Shown: positions 28,212 to 38,869 of the stretch, piece after piece | Position numbering within the stretch: the first letter of the stretch is position 1 | Layout of the letters: each line of letters begins with the position of its first letter | NCBI GenBank assembly: GCA_020632955.1 | Contig: JACKEO010000016.1 | Span: 45,807 to 109,806, forward strand | Direction: 5' to 3' | DNA: 64,000 nt | Origin: Alphaproteobacteria bacterium | GTDB taxonomy: Bacteria; Myxococcota_A; UBA796; GCA-2862545 | Position numbers and translations under genes: made by a program | Notes under the pieces: generated by a model | The model's database searches: none | Seen by the model: only the letters and a program-made list of their open reading frames with translations | What the model was told of the DNA's origin: nothing

Positions 28212-28657
28212 GGAGGCGTGTCCTCCCCAGGGCTCGCGGGCGCGTCGGGTCGCCAGGGGGCGCCGCCGCCCAGCGCGATGAAGGCCGGGCGTTCGCGGGC
28301 GGCGACGCCGCCGACGTAGCGGAGCACCCGCTCCAGGGTGTGGGCGTCCAGCATGCCGCCCGGCAGCGTGGCCGACACACCGATGGTGCCGTCCTCGAAG
28401 AGCTGGAAGGCGCCGACGAGCAGGTCGCGGTTCAGCGAGGTGAGGTGGTGGAGCAGGGCCACGGACGGCGTGACCTCCACCCGCGCCAGCGCGACGAGGC
28501 GCAGCCAGGTGGCGCCGTCCTCGACGAATCCCGAGAGCAGCACGGGCACGTCGTCGACCTGCACCGCCGTCACGCCGCCCGGGCGGTGGGCGGTCTCGAG
28601 GCCCAACGCACCCAGGAAGGTGCCGAGTCGGTCGTGGAGATCGTCGAGCGGGTCCAT
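28205..28657 (-). CDS. YbjN / secretion-chaperone-fold protein
   Basis: A 150-residue small acidic protein. The central stretch HHLTSLNRDLLVGAFQLFED followed by GTIGVSATLPGGMLD is the pattern of the YbjN and type III secretion chaperone-like fold (helix, then amphipathic strand, then LPG). The chosen start is the ATG at 28657, preceded by GGAGGCG. The open frame extends upstream, but that part is antisense to the aroK start region and looks like shadow. It is divergent from aroK with 88 bp between. The role is unknown; such proteins often assist folding or secretion of partners encoded nearby. Confidence 0.65.
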   Translation of the reverse strand: MDPLDDLHDRLGTFLGALGLETAHRPGGVTAVQVDDVPVLLSGFVEDGATWLRLVALARVEVTPSVALLHHLTSLNRDLLVGAFQLFEDGTIGVSATLPGGMLDAHTLERVLRYVGGVAARERPAFIALGGGAPWRPDAPASPGEDTPPC

Positions 28658-28745
28658 CGCCTCCGGTGTGCCGCACCGCTCGCGCCGTGTCAACGCGGGG
28701 ACGTGGGGTGGCCGCGGGTGCGTGCCCTCCGGCGAGGGAGGCAGG

Positions 28746-29234
28746 GTGCAGGGCGTGGCGCTGGGTGGCTTCATGGGCGTGGGGAAGTCGAGCGTGGGGC
28801 GGGCCCTCGCGGCGCGCCTGGGCCTTCCCTTCGTCGACACCGACGCCGTCCTGGCGCAGCGTCACGGCCCCGTGGCCGAGCAGATCGCCCGGTCCGGGGA
28901 GGCCGCGTTCCGCGCGCGGGAACACGCCCTGGTGGAGGAGCTGGCGCGCGGCCCCGAGGCCGTGGTCGCCACCGGCGGCGGGCTGTGGGTGGATCCGCGC
29001 AACCGCGCCGCGCTGCGCAGGTGGGGGAAGCTCGTGGTGCTGCAGGCCCCGCTGGAGGTGCTCGCCGCCCGCGTGGGCGCCGGCGAGGGCCGCCCGCTGT
29101 GGGACGACGACGTCGCCGCGCGCTACGCCGCCCGCCAGCCTGCCTACGCCGACGCCGACCTGGTGGTGGACACGGTGGGGCGCACGATCGACGGGATCGT
29201 GGAGGAGATCGCGGCATGGCGCGCCGGGTCGTGA
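28746..29234 (+). CDS. aroK: Shikimate kinase
   Basis: A 162-residue kinase that phosphorylates shikimate at O3 in chorismate synthesis. The P-loop is GFMGVGKSSVG near residue 8. The DTD motif (FVDTDAVLAQRHG) and the GGG of VVATGGGLWVDP bind shikimate, and the lid and adenine-binding regions follow (GEGRPLWDD). The chosen start is the GTG at 28746, placed after GAGGGAGGC and only seven residues before the P-loop. The end overlaps aroB by 19 bp, which points to coupled translation. Confidence 0.94.
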   Translation: MQGVALGGFMGVGKSSVGRALAARLGLPFVDTDAVLAQRHGPVAEQIARSGEAAFRAREHALVEELARGPEAVVATGGGLWVDPRNRAALRRWGKLVVLQAPLEVLAARVGAGEGRPLWDDDVAARYAARQPAYADADLVVDTVGRTIDGIVEEIAAWRAGS

Positions 29235-30304
29235 GCGTCGCGCTCGCGGAGCGCAGCTACGAGGTGGTGGTCGCGCCGGGCCTGGAGGGCCTCGGGGAGG
29301 CCGTGGCCCACGCCACGGGTGCCCGGCGTGTCGCGCTGGTCACCGATGACGTGGTGGCGCCGCTGTGGGCCGTCCAGGCGGAAGCGTCGCTGGCGGAGGC
29401 AGGGATCGCGTCCACCCGGCTGACCCTGCCCGCCGGCGAGGAGCACAAGCACCTCCAGACCTGGGCGACGCTGGTCGACGGCCTCCTGGCGTCCGGCGTG
29501 GATCGTCGCACGCCGGTGGTCGCGCTCGGCGGCGGCGTGGTGGGCGACCTGGCGGGCTTCGCGGCGGCGAGCGCCCTGCGTGGCCTGCCGATGGTGCAGG
29601 TGCCCACCACGCTGCTGGCGATGGTGGACAGCTCGGTGGGCGGCAAGACGGGCTTCAACCACGCGCGGGGCAAGAACCTGGTGGGGGCCTTCCACCAGCC
29701 GCGCCTGGTGTGGGCCGCGCTGGAGACGTTGGCCACGCTGCCGGCGCGCGAGCGGGGCGCGGGGCTCGGCGAGGTGGTCAAGACGGCCCTCATCGCCGAC
29801 GCCGCCCTGCTCGCGCGGCTGGAGGTCCTCGCGCCGGCGCTCGCGGCCGGGGAGCCCGACGCCCTCGGGGAGGTGGTGGCGCGCTGCGTCGCGATCAAGG
29901 CCGAGGTGGTGGCGGAGGACGAGCGGGAAGGGGGACGCCGCGCGATCCTCAACGCCGGGCACACGGCCGGTCACGCCCTGGAGGCCGCGCTCGGCTACGG
30001 CACGCTGCTCCACGGCGAGGCCGTGGCCCTGGGGTTGATCGCCGAGCTCTCCTGGGCCCGGGACGAGGGCCTGCTCGAGGAGGCCGACCTGCCGGAGCGC
30101 GTGACGCGGCTGGTGGGCGCGCTCGGCCTCCCGGTGGTCGCTCCGGCTGCCGACGCGAGCGCGCTGGGGGCGGCGTTGGAGGTGGACAAGAAGAGCTACG
30201 GCAATAGGTTGACGCTGCCGATCACGGTGGCTGCGGGGCGAACCCGCCTCGTCAGCCTGGCCCGCGCCCGCCTCCCCGAGCTCGTCGCCTCCTGGACCGC
30301 ATGA
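29216..30304 (+). CDS. aroB: 3-dehydroquinate synthase
   Basis: A 362-residue NAD- and zinc-dependent enzyme that cyclises DAHP to 3-dehydroquinate. The NAD-binding loop is VVALGGGVVGDLAGFAAASA. The substrate loop VDSSVGGKTGFNHARGKNLV is present. The zinc ligands are in GLGEVVKTALI (Glu), NAGHTAGHALE (His) and LLHGEAVALG (His). The conserved DKKSYGNRLTLPI lies near the C-terminus. It begins inside the end of aroK, and its stop overlaps the start of the next gene as ATGA. Gene order aroK-aroB is common. Confidence 0.96.
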   Translation: MARRVVSVALAERSYEVVVAPGLEGLGEAVAHATGARRVALVTDDVVAPLWAVQAEASLAEAGIASTRLTLPAGEEHKHLQTWATLVDGLLASGVDRRTPVVALGGGVVGDLAGFAAASALRGLPMVQVPTTLLAMVDSSVGGKTGFNHARGKNLVGAFHQPRLVWAALETLATLPARERGAGLGEVVKTALIADAALLARLEVLAPALAAGEPDALGEVVARCVAIKAEVVAEDEREGGRRAILNAGHTAGHALEAALGYGTLLHGEAVALGLIAELSWARDEGLLEEADLPERVTRLVGALGLPVVAPAADASALGAALEVDKKSYGNRLTLPITVAAGRTRLVSLARARLPELVASWTA

Positions 30305-30861
30305 CCGCTCCGGCCCGCCCGCTCGCACCGCTCCTCGTCGCCCTCTCGGCGGCCGCGGGCGGCTGTGCGCCCTCGGATCCCGCGGGCGTGCGCCTGCTGG
30401 TGCCGGCCGACGTCGAGTTCTCCTGGAAGACGGCCTACAACGACGAGGGCGACGGGCTCGCGGCCATCCTCCCCGTCGACGTCATGGTCTACGAGGGCGT
30501 GTCCGGCGTTCCGGTCGGTGGCAGCTGGGTCGAGCTCTGGAGCGAGGGCGCCACCCTCGTGCCCACCGACCGCGTGGAGCCGGGCGACATGTGGTGTGCG
30601 CGGTGCCTCTGGGACGCCTACCGCGACGAGTTCGTCGAGCTTCCCGACGACGGCGCGCCGGCGGGTCGCACCACCGAGGTGGCGCCGCTCCTCGTCGAGA
30701 CCGACGCGGCCGGGCTCGCCCGGGTGTACGCGGTGGTGGATGCGGTGGGCGTGGGTGCCGAGGGCTTCGAGCCCGTGCGGGTGCACGTGGCCCTCGAGGA
30801 GCAGCCGGTGGCCGCCCGCGCCGAGGGCTTCGAGCACACGCTCCTCCTCGTCCCGCGGTAG
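30301..30861 (+). CDS. Small predicted lipoprotein
   Basis: A 186-residue protein with a lipoprotein signal: LVALSAAAGGC has a hydrophobic stretch ending in a GGC lipobox at about residue 22. The mature part is beta-rich and acidic with Val/Asp runs (VRLLVPADVEFSWKTAYND, VPVGGSWVELWSEGATLVP). A CARC pair lies near residue 100. It looks like an Ig-like or carboxypeptidase-regulatory-like fold. No family is recognised. The ATG overlaps the aroB stop, so it is translated with the shikimate genes although its envelope location has no evident link to them. Confidence 0.65.
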   Translation: MTAPARPLAPLLVALSAAAGGCAPSDPAGVRLLVPADVEFSWKTAYNDEGDGLAAILPVDVMVYEGVSGVPVGGSWVELWSEGATLVPTDRVEPGDMWCARCLWDAYRDEFVELPDDGAPAGRTTEVAPLLVETDAAGLARVYAVVDAVGVGAEGFEPVRVHVALEEQPVAARAEGFEHTLLLVPR

Positions 30862-30864
30862 GCG

Positions 30865-31566
30865 ATGGCCGGCGATCCACGGCGTCCCGGCATCGAGCTC
30901 ACGCCCGTCGACCGCATGGACGATCGTCTCGCCCGGCTCGATCGGTGGGCCGCCGATCCGGTGGTGCACCGCGTGGTGGAGGAGCTGGCGGCGTCGGGTG
31001 CCTGGTCCGAGGCCCTGGAGCGCGCCCGGGCGGGCATCCGTGCGGGCGTGGATCGCGATCGGGTGCTCCTCCACCTCCTCGAGGGGGCGTTGACCTCCCG
31101 CCGCGCCGACCGTGCCCAGAAGGCGCTCGGGCAGCTGACGGCCGCGGGTCGGGCCAGCCCGGAGGGGCGGCGCGCCGCGGCCCGGGTGCTGGAGGCCGAG
31201 GGCAGGGTCGCGGAGGCGGTGGTCGTCGCCGAGCAGCTGCTGCTCGACCACCCCGACGACCCCTGGGCCGGTCCGTGGCTGCGACGCCACAAGGGCGGTC
31301 CGGGCCTCACGGGGGCCGGCCCCCTCGAGACGGAGCGTCGGGTGCGCGCCCTCGTGGCGGCGGGCTTCCCCGGGCGGGCCCTGCGCGTCGCGCGGCGCAT
31401 CCGGGTCGCCCATCCGCACGACGAGCTGCTCGGCGTGATGCTGGTGGAGCTCGCCGACGACGTGGCGGTGGGGCGGGGCGCGGAGGATCCGCTGCTCGAC
31501 GGCCTGCCGCTGCCGGAGCTGGAAGACGGCTCCGACGTGGAGCTGGAGTTGGAGCTGGAGCCATGA
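30865..31566 (+). CDS. TPR-like helical protein, function unknown
   Basis: A 233-residue protein made mostly of paired helices (SEALERARAGIRAGVDRDRV, AEAVVVAEQLLLDHPDDPWA, RALRVARRIRVAHPHDEL), which is the TPR pattern. The C-terminus is strongly acidic (DVELELELEP). No signal peptide or membrane segment is present. It starts three bases after the lipoprotein gene, and its stop overlaps the aroQ start. Function unknown; an adaptor role is only a guess. Confidence 0.65.
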   Translation: MAGDPRRPGIELTPVDRMDDRLARLDRWAADPVVHRVVEELAASGAWSEALERARAGIRAGVDRDRVLLHLLEGALTSRRADRAQKALGQLTAAGRASPEGRRAAARVLEAEGRVAEAVVVAEQLLLDHPDDPWAGPWLRRHKGGPGLTGAGPLETERRVRALVAAGFPGRALRVARRIRVAHPHDELLGVMLVELADDVAVGRGAEDPLLDGLPLPELEDGSDVELELELEP

Positions 31567-32003
31567 CGGTGCGGCGCGTGCTGGTGCTGCAGGGGCCCAA
31601 CCTCGATCTCCTCGGGCAACGGGAGCCCGAGCGCTACGGTGCGGGCACGCTCGCGGAGCTCACGGCCCGGCTCGACGGTCTGGCCGCCGAGCTCGGCGTG
31701 AGCCTCGAGCACTTCCAGTCCGCGCATGAAGGTGCGCTCGTGGAGCGCGTGCACCAGGCGGCCCGCGACGGGGTCGACGCCGCGATCGTGAACGCAGCGG
31801 CCTACACCCACACCTCCATCGCGCTGCGCGACGCCTTCCTGGGCACCGGCCTGCCGTTCGTGGAGGTCCACCTCTCGAACGTCCACGCGCGCGAGCCCTT
31901 CCGCCACGGCAGCCTGCTCGCCGATGTCGCGGTCGGCGTGATCGTGGGGTTGAAGGCCGAGGGCTACCTCCTCGCCCTGCGTGCGCTGGCGGGCGCGGCC
32001 TGA
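31563..32003 (+). CDS. aroQ: 3-dehydroquinate dehydratase, type II
   Basis: A 146-residue enzyme that dehydrates 3-dehydroquinate. The type II signature is complete: QGPNLDLLGQREPERYG with the catalytic Arg and Tyr, NAAAYTHTSIALRDAF in the active site, and EVHLSNVHAREPFRHGSL with the catalytic His and substrate Arg. The length is typical of the dodecameric enzyme. Start and previous stop overlap as ATGA. With aroK and aroB this makes three of the seven shikimate steps in one run. Confidence 0.96.
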   Translation: MTVRRVLVLQGPNLDLLGQREPERYGAGTLAELTARLDGLAAELGVSLEHFQSAHEGALVERVHQAARDGVDAAIVNAAAYTHTSIALRDAFLGTGLPFVEVHLSNVHAREPFRHGSLLADVAVGVIVGLKAEGYLLALRALAGAA

Positions 32004-32096
32004 CGGTCGGCAGGGGCACGTCCAGACGCCGTGAGACCCGCCGGACGGGAGTGGAAGCCCCCCGTGCCATGGTTAGGGCTCGGGTCCGGAGGGAGC

Positions 32097-33886
<1,790 letters not shown>

Positions 33887-33895
33887 TCCTCCGCG

Positions 33896-35062
33896 CTACT
33901 CGTCGACGACCGCGAGCACGAGGTCGGCGATGGCGGCGTGGCCGGTGCCGTTGGGGTGCTCGCAGGTGAAGTCGGTGTAGGTGGCGGCGCCCGGCCCCCG
34001 GTAGCAGCGCCGCGTGGTGTCGTCGGTGTTCCAGCCGTGGCCGCAGAAGGCCTCGCCGAAGAAGACCATGTCGGTGCCGGTCTCCACGGCCAGCTTCAGG
34101 TAGCGCGCCTGGGCGTCGGCGATGACGCTGTGCAGGATGGGCTCCCGCAGGGGCGGCGACAGGTTGATCAGCTCGGCCCCGTCGCAGGCGGCCATGTCCT
34201 CGGCGCCGTCGGCGTCGGAGAAGTCGAAGGTGTTGGTGAACACGACGAAGACGCCGTTGGGGAAGCGCCCGGGCTCCTTCACCCAGCGCACGGCGGCCTC
34301 GAGGCGCGAGACGGCCTTGTCGTAGGCCTCGCGGAGCTTGTCGTCCTCCACGCCGGCGTTGATGTCCTCCAGGAAGGAGAAGATGTCGTTGCCGCCGATC
34401 GACATCACCACGAGGGTGACGAGGTCGCGATCCTCCTCCGGCATGCAGGTCTTCATCTGCTGGTGCGGGGGGTCGATGAGGTCGTCGGTGCGCGCGCCCC
34501 ACTTGGAGCAGTTCGCGAAGTCGCCCGAGAAGGTCTCGAGGGCGTTGCCGCTGATGGGGTCGACCAGGGTCCACCGCGGGCTCGGCGGCTGGAGGCCGAA
34601 GCGCGTGGCCAGCTCGCGGGCGAGGCGGTTGCGGTACCACTGGCCCGCGGGCGTGGGCGGCGTGCCCATCGTGATGGAGTCGCCGATGAAGACGACGCGC
34701 TGCACGCCCTGGATGTCCTGGTGGTTCGTGCCCTTGCAGTGCTGACCCAGGGTGGCGCCCGCCGACGCGTAGTCCACGGGGGCGGGGCCGTCCCAGAGCG
34801 CGCCGAAGCAGCACTCCAGGGTGGCGGGACCGGTGCAGGTGGGGGCGCCGAGGTCGGTCGTGGCTGGAGGGTCCGTGTCGGGAGCGTCCGTGTCGTCGGA
34901 GGTGTCGGCGCCGTCGGTGTCGGCCGTGCCGTCGGTGTCGGGCGCGGCGCTGTCTGCCGGCGTGTCGGTGTCGGGCTTGTCGCCCCCGTCGGCCTTGTCG
35001 TCCTCGACGGCGGGCGCGCAGGCGAAGAGCATCGCCAGCGTCAGCAGGGACAGGGAGCGCAT
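33896..35062 (-). CDS. SGNH/GDSL-family lipoprotein hydrolase
   Basis: A 388-residue predicted lipoprotein (SLLTLAMLFACAP, lipobox Cys near residue 15). A D/T/P-rich linker (DTDTPADSAAPDTDG, and more) extends to about residue 70. The SGNH blocks follow: block I in VVFIGDSITMGTPP (catalytic Ser), block III in SIGGNDIFSFL, and block V as CEHPNGTGHAAIADLV with the catalytic His. Such enzymes hydrolyse acyl or acetyl esters of lipids or polysaccharides; the substrate is unknown. Probably surface-exposed. The ATG at 35062 begins the signal peptide. It is convergent with accC, ten bases away. Confidence 0.85.
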   Translation of the reverse strand: MRSLSLLTLAMLFACAPAVEDDKADGGDKPDTDTPADSAAPDTDGTADTDGADTSDDTDAPDTDPPATTDLGAPTCTGPATLECCFGALWDGPAPVDYASAGATLGQHCKGTNHQDIQGVQRVVFIGDSITMGTPPTPAGQWYRNRLARELATRFGLQPPSPRWTLVDPISGNALETFSGDFANCSKWGARTDDLIDPPHQQMKTCMPEEDRDLVTLVVMSIGGNDIFSFLEDINAGVEDDKLREAYDKAVSRLEAAVRWVKEPGRFPNGVFVVFTNTFDFSDADGAEDMAACDGAELINLSPPLREPILHSVIADAQARYLKLAVETGTDMVFFGEAFCGHGWNTDDTTRRCYRGPGAATYTDFTCEHPNGTGHAAIADLVLAVVDE

Positions 35063-35310
35063 GGGACCTCCGCCCCCGGAGCCTACGGTGGAAACCCGCC
35101 GATCCGGTGTCAAGCCCTCGCCATGGGCTCGCGGACCGCGATCAGGCCGCGCCTCCACGCCCCGAGCGAGCGCCCGGTTCGTCGACGGTGGAACCCTCCG
35201 GTGAGCGGCCGCGCGGTGGTTCGCGTAGGCCGAGCGTCAGGGTGCCCGGCGCAGCCGGGCGGGTCCCCTGCAGCGAGCGCCGGAGCGATCCACCGCGATC
35301 AGGCCGCGTG
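35063..35310. other. Non-coding spacer with a 17-bp direct repeat
   Basis: No gene is seen between the SGNH gene and the tRNA-Gly terminator. The spacer holds ACCGCGATCAGGCCGCG twice (35135-35151 and 35292-35308, 157 bp apart). It also has a small hairpin with CCCGGC/GCCGGG arms at 35246-35260. A TTGACA on the minus strand lies upstream of the SGNH gene, but no -10 sits at normal spacing. Confidence 0.6.
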
Positions 35311-35337
35311 GTCGCGTCTTCTACGACCTGACGCGAC
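35311..35337 (-). terminator. Hairpin just after tRNA-Gly
   Basis: GTCGCGTC at 35311-35318 and GACGCGAC at 35330-35337 form a perfect 8-bp stem with an 11-nt loop. The hairpin begins six bases past the mature 3' end of tRNA-Gly on the transcribed strand. There is no T-tract after it, so it could stop transcription or act as a processing signal. Confidence 0.5.
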
Positions 35338-35342
35338 GAGGA

Positions 35343-35415
35343 AGCGGGCGACGAGACTCGAACTCGCGACCCCGAGCTTGGGAAGCTCGTGCTCTACCAA
35401 CTGAGCTACGCCCGC
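35343..35415 (-). tRNA. tRNA-Gly(CCC)
   Basis: A 73-nt cloverleaf on the minus strand: acceptor GCGGGCG/CGCCCGC, D-stem GCTC/GAGC, anticodon stem CGAGC/GCTCG with loop TTCCCAA (anticodon CCC), T-arm GCGAG TTCGAGT CTCGT. The discriminator base is U, as expected for Gly, and CCA is not encoded. All stems pair well. A promoter lies directly upstream within the end of the ppx gene. Confidence 0.95.
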
Positions 35416-35424
35416 AGTCCGGGC

Positions 35425-35454
35425 GCCCTATCCGCGTGGAGGGCGTGCCGGCAA
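35425..35454 (-). promoter_or_regulatory. Promoter for tRNA-Gly
   Basis: On the minus strand TTGCCG (35454-35449), an 18-bp spacer and TAGGGC (35430-35425) lie 9 bases before the tRNA 5' end. The promoter overlaps the last codons of the ppx gene. Confidence 0.6.
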
Positions 35455-36354
35455 GACCTCGCCCACCAACGCCCAGCGCAGGCCGCGCACGGAGACGACG
35501 AGGGCGTCGGCGTCGAGGTGCGCGAGCACCTCGTCGAGGAGCAGCGCCCCTGCGGCGAGGTAGTCGGCGCGCTGCGGGGCGGCGGGCACCGCGGCGCGCC
35601 GGGCCGCCGGATCGAGGGGCAGGAGGCGCTGGGCCGTCTGCCGCAGCCAGGTGCGCTCGAGCAGGCTGCCGTGGACCCGGTCGGCGTCCCACACGGGCAG
35701 GCCCAGCCGCACCGTGGCGAGGGTGGTGACCGTGCCGGCGACGCCGATCACCACGTCGGGCCGCGGCAGGGGCGGCAGGCGGGCCAGCTCCGCACGCACC
35801 GCGGCGACCAGGGGGGCGACGCCCGCCGCATCGTGCACGTCCGTGCCCAGGAAGGCCTCGGTGAGCCGCACCGTGCCCACCTCCATGCTGCCGCCCGTGC
35901 CACGCTCCAGCCCGCGACCCGCCACCACCTCGGTGCTGCCGCCGCCGGGGTCCACCACGACCACCGGCGCGTCGCCCACGGCCCACGGCGAGCCCTGCAG
36001 CGCCCCCGCGAAGGTGAGCGCCGCCTCCTCGTCCCCCGACACGATCCGGAAGCGCAGGCCGGTGCGCTCGGTGACGCGCGCGAAGAAGGCCGGCGCGTCG
36101 CGCGCGCGGCGGGAGGCCGAGGTGGCCACGGCGCGCACCTGATCCGGGGGCACGCCCAGCCGCAGCGCCGTGGCGGCGTAGGTGGCCAGCGTGTCGAGGG
36201 CCGCCGCGGCGCGGTCGGGGGCGAAGGTGCCGCCGTCCCCCAGGCCACGACCGAGGCCGACGACCGTGGCCTCGTCGGCGATCACGGTGCCCGCGTCGTC
36301 CACCACGAGCAGCAGCGCGCTGTTCGACCCGAGGTCGATGGCGGCGGTGGGCAC
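35428..36354 (-). CDS. Ppx/GppA-family phosphatase
   Basis: A 308-residue protein with the two-lobed ASKHA fold of exopolyphosphatase and pppGpp phosphatase. The phosphate-binding loops are AIDLGSNSALLLVVDDAGTV at the N-terminus and VVVVDPGGGSTEVVAGRGLE near residue 135. FRIVSGDEEAALTFAGALQG holds the conserved catalytic Glu region. Only the catalytic half is present (about 310 residues, no C-terminal HD extension), as in short GppA-like enzymes. Substrate preference between polyphosphate and pppGpp cannot be told. The GTG start at 36354 directly abuts the tolB stop, so it is the last gene of the tol run. Confidence 0.9.
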   Translation of the reverse strand: MPTAAIDLGSNSALLLVVDDAGTVIADEATVVGLGRGLGDGGTFAPDRAAAALDTLATYAATALRLGVPPDQVRAVATSASRRARDAPAFFARVTERTGLRFRIVSGDEEAALTFAGALQGSPWAVGDAPVVVVDPGGGSTEVVAGRGLERGTGGSMEVGTVRLTEAFLGTDVHDAAGVAPLVAAVRAELARLPPLPRPDVVIGVAGTVTTLATVRLGLPVWDADRVHGSLLERTWLRQTAQRLLPLDPAARRAAVPAAPQRADYLAAGALLLDEVLAHLDADALVVSVRGLRWALVGEVLPARPPRG

Positions 36355-37647
36355 TCAGCGGCTCCAGACGGGCTGGCTCCAGCCGGCGTCGTCGGTGAGC
36401 GCCACCTGGTGCCGCCCGTTCGCGGTGGACAGCCAGATGCGGCGTCCGCCCTTCCGGGTGGACGTGAACACCAGGTAGCGCCCGTCGGGGCTCCAGCTGG
36501 GGTCCTCGTTGTCGCCCTGGTCCTGCGTGAGCCGGTTCACGCCGGTGCCGTCGGGGCGGATGGTCATGATGTCGAAGCGGCCGTCGCGGCTCACGAAGGC
36601 GATGGCGCCGCCGTCGGGGCTCCACACCGGGTCCGTGAAGAAGCCGCGGAGGTTGGTGACGCGCCGCGGCGTGCCGCCGGCCACGTCGACCACGTAGATC
36701 TGCGAGCCACCCGAGCGCTCCGACGCGAAGACGATCTGGGTGCCGTCGGGCGAGAAGTGCGGGGACACGTCGATGCCGCCGCCCTGGGTGAGGCGGCGGA
36801 TCGTGCGGCCCGTGCGGGCGTCGAGCAGGAAGATGTCGGTGTCGCCCTGCTCGGAGCGGGCCACGGCGACCAGCGAGCCGTCCGGCGAGAAGGAGGCGGC
36901 GGTGTCGACGCCGGGCGAGGCGGAGACCGTGCGGACCGCGCCCGTGCCCAGGTCCTTGGCGTAGACGTCGGCGTTGCCGCGGCGGTAGCTCGTCCACGCC
37001 AGGGTGCCGTGGTCGGGCGACCAGGCCGGCGACAGGTTGATGGACCCGTTCCGCGTGACGGCCTGGGCGCGGGCACCGTCGATGCCCACGAGCCAGATCT
37101 CCTTGTTGCCGGTGCGATCCTGCACGGCAGCGAGGACGTCGCCGAAGAAGCCGCGGAGCCCCACGAGCGCCAGCAGCACCTCGTCGGCCGCCTGGTGGGC
37201 GATGGAGAGCACCTCGGCCGGGGTGCCGCGCAGGCGCTTGCCCGCGAGCTTCTCCTGCCCGAGCACGTCGTAGATGAAGACATCGAGGCACATGCGCTGG
37301 CCGGCGGGATCGCAGCTGGTGTCGCCCGCGGGGAGCACGCGGAGCTTCACGAGCGCTGCCGTGCGGAGCATGCGCCACGGGTCGAAGGGGAAGGACCCGG
37401 GCTCCACGCCCATGCCGCGCTCGATGTGCGCGTCGAGCGGCACCATCTCGAAGTACCCGGTCATCGCCAGGTCCTTCTCCACGGTGTCGCGGAGGAGGGC
37501 GGCCTTCTGGTCGGGGTCGCCGCGGGGCATCACGGGGGCGGCGATCGCCAGGGTGAGCTCGCGGGAGCCCTGGACGGGGATCTCGAAGCGCGCGGCCCAG
37601 GCGGGCAGGGCGAGGAGCGAGGCCAGCACGAGGAACAGGGGGCGCAT
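36355..37647 (-). CDS. tolB: Tol-Pal system protein TolB
   Basis: A 430-residue periplasmic protein that links the inner-membrane TolQRA motor to Pal. A signal peptide is visible (RPLFLVLASLLALPAWA). An N-terminal alpha/beta domain covers residues 20-160. A six-bladed propeller follows, with repeated WSPDG/FSPDG signatures such as SPAWSPDHGTLAWTSYRRG and SPHFSPDGTQIVFASERSG. The length matches E. coli TolB (430). The ATG overlaps the end of tolA. No pal gene follows in this window. Confidence 0.95.
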   Translation of the reverse strand: MRPLFLVLASLLALPAWAARFEIPVQGSRELTLAIAAPVMPRGDPDQKAALLRDTVEKDLAMTGYFEMVPLDAHIERGMGVEPGSFPFDPWRMLRTAALVKLRVLPAGDTSCDPAGQRMCLDVFIYDVLGQEKLAGKRLRGTPAEVLSIAHQAADEVLLALVGLRGFFGDVLAAVQDRTGNKEIWLVGIDGARAQAVTRNGSINLSPAWSPDHGTLAWTSYRRGNADVYAKDLGTGAVRTVSASPGVDTAASFSPDGSLVAVARSEQGDTDIFLLDARTGRTIRRLTQGGGIDVSPHFSPDGTQIVFASERSGGSQIYVVDVAGGTPRRVTNLRGFFTDPVWSPDGGAIAFVSRDGRFDIMTIRPDGTGVNRLTQDQGDNEDPSWSPDGRYLVFTSTRKGGRRIWLSTANGRHQVALTDDAGWSQPVWSR

Positions 37648-38422
37648 CAGGGATCCTCGAAGCGGATGACGAAGTCGTCGGCGCGGCCGTCGCGGAAGCG
37701 CTCGGGGGGGAGGGGGAGGGAGACCACGGCCTCGGTGGCGGAGAGCGCTGCGCGGTCCCAGAACTCGTTGCCGCTGCTCGCCTGGATGCGACGGTCCACC
37801 ACGCGACCCTCCCGGTCCACCTGCACCAACACCCTTGCGCTGTAGCCCTTCCCCTTCACCGCCGGGATCGGACGGAAGTTCTCGAGGAAGATGCGCGAGA
37901 TGCGCGCCACGTAGGCGGCGAGCTCGGGATCGCTGGACATCGCGCCGGTGGTGCCGAGCGCCGGAGCGCCTTCGATGCCCTCGGGGCTGGCCGCGTCGCG
38001 GTCGACCTTGCCCTCCGGGGCATCGAGCTCCTCGAGCAGCTCGTCCATCTTGTCGAGCTCATCGAGGTACTGCTGCATCTTGCGCGGATCGGCGGGCGGG
38101 GTCTTCGGCGCGGGGTCGGGCTCCTTGGAGGGCACGGCGAGGTCGGACTGCCGTGGCGGGGGCTCCACCGCCGGGGCCTGATCGCGCGGCGGCGCCTGGG
38201 GCACCGGACGTCGACTGGCCTTCTGGGGCAGCGCGCTCTTCGGCAGCGACACCAGGGCCACCTCGATCGTCTCCTCGGGGGCGATCAGCGGCCTGCGAGG
38301 CTGCAGGTCGAGCTGCGCGAGGGCCCAGAGCGTGAGGGCGCCGGTGACATGGAGACCCACCGCGACGACGATCCACGGCGTGAGGTGCTCCCGCGGGACG
38401 TCGAGCAGCGAGTGGTGGGCGC

Positions 38423-38426
<4 letters not shown>
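37647..38426 (-). CDS. TolA/TonB-type energy transducer
   Basis: A 259-residue protein with one membrane helix near residue 17-37 (PWIVVAVGLHVTGALTLWAL). A Pro/Lys-rich periplasmic linker follows, then a helical segment (QQYLDELDKMDELLEELD). The C-terminal TonB-like domain ends the protein (YSARVLVQVDREGRVVDRRI). Its position between tolR and tolB indicates a TolA role. It is shorter than E. coli TolA (421 residues), which is common outside Gammaproteobacteria. The GTG start at 38426 overlaps the tolR stop as GTGA. Confidence 0.88.
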
Positions 38427-38854
<428 letters not shown>

Positions 38855-38869
38855 GGTGCCTCCCTGGGC

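Noticed and set aside
28688..28693. TTGACA on the minus strand before the YbjN-like gene
   Set aside because: No -10-like hexamer at 16-18 bp; the sequence there is CACACC.
35112..35117. TTGACA before the SGNH gene
   Set aside because: The nearest TA-type -10 (TAGGCT) is 22 bp away, too far for a confident promoter.
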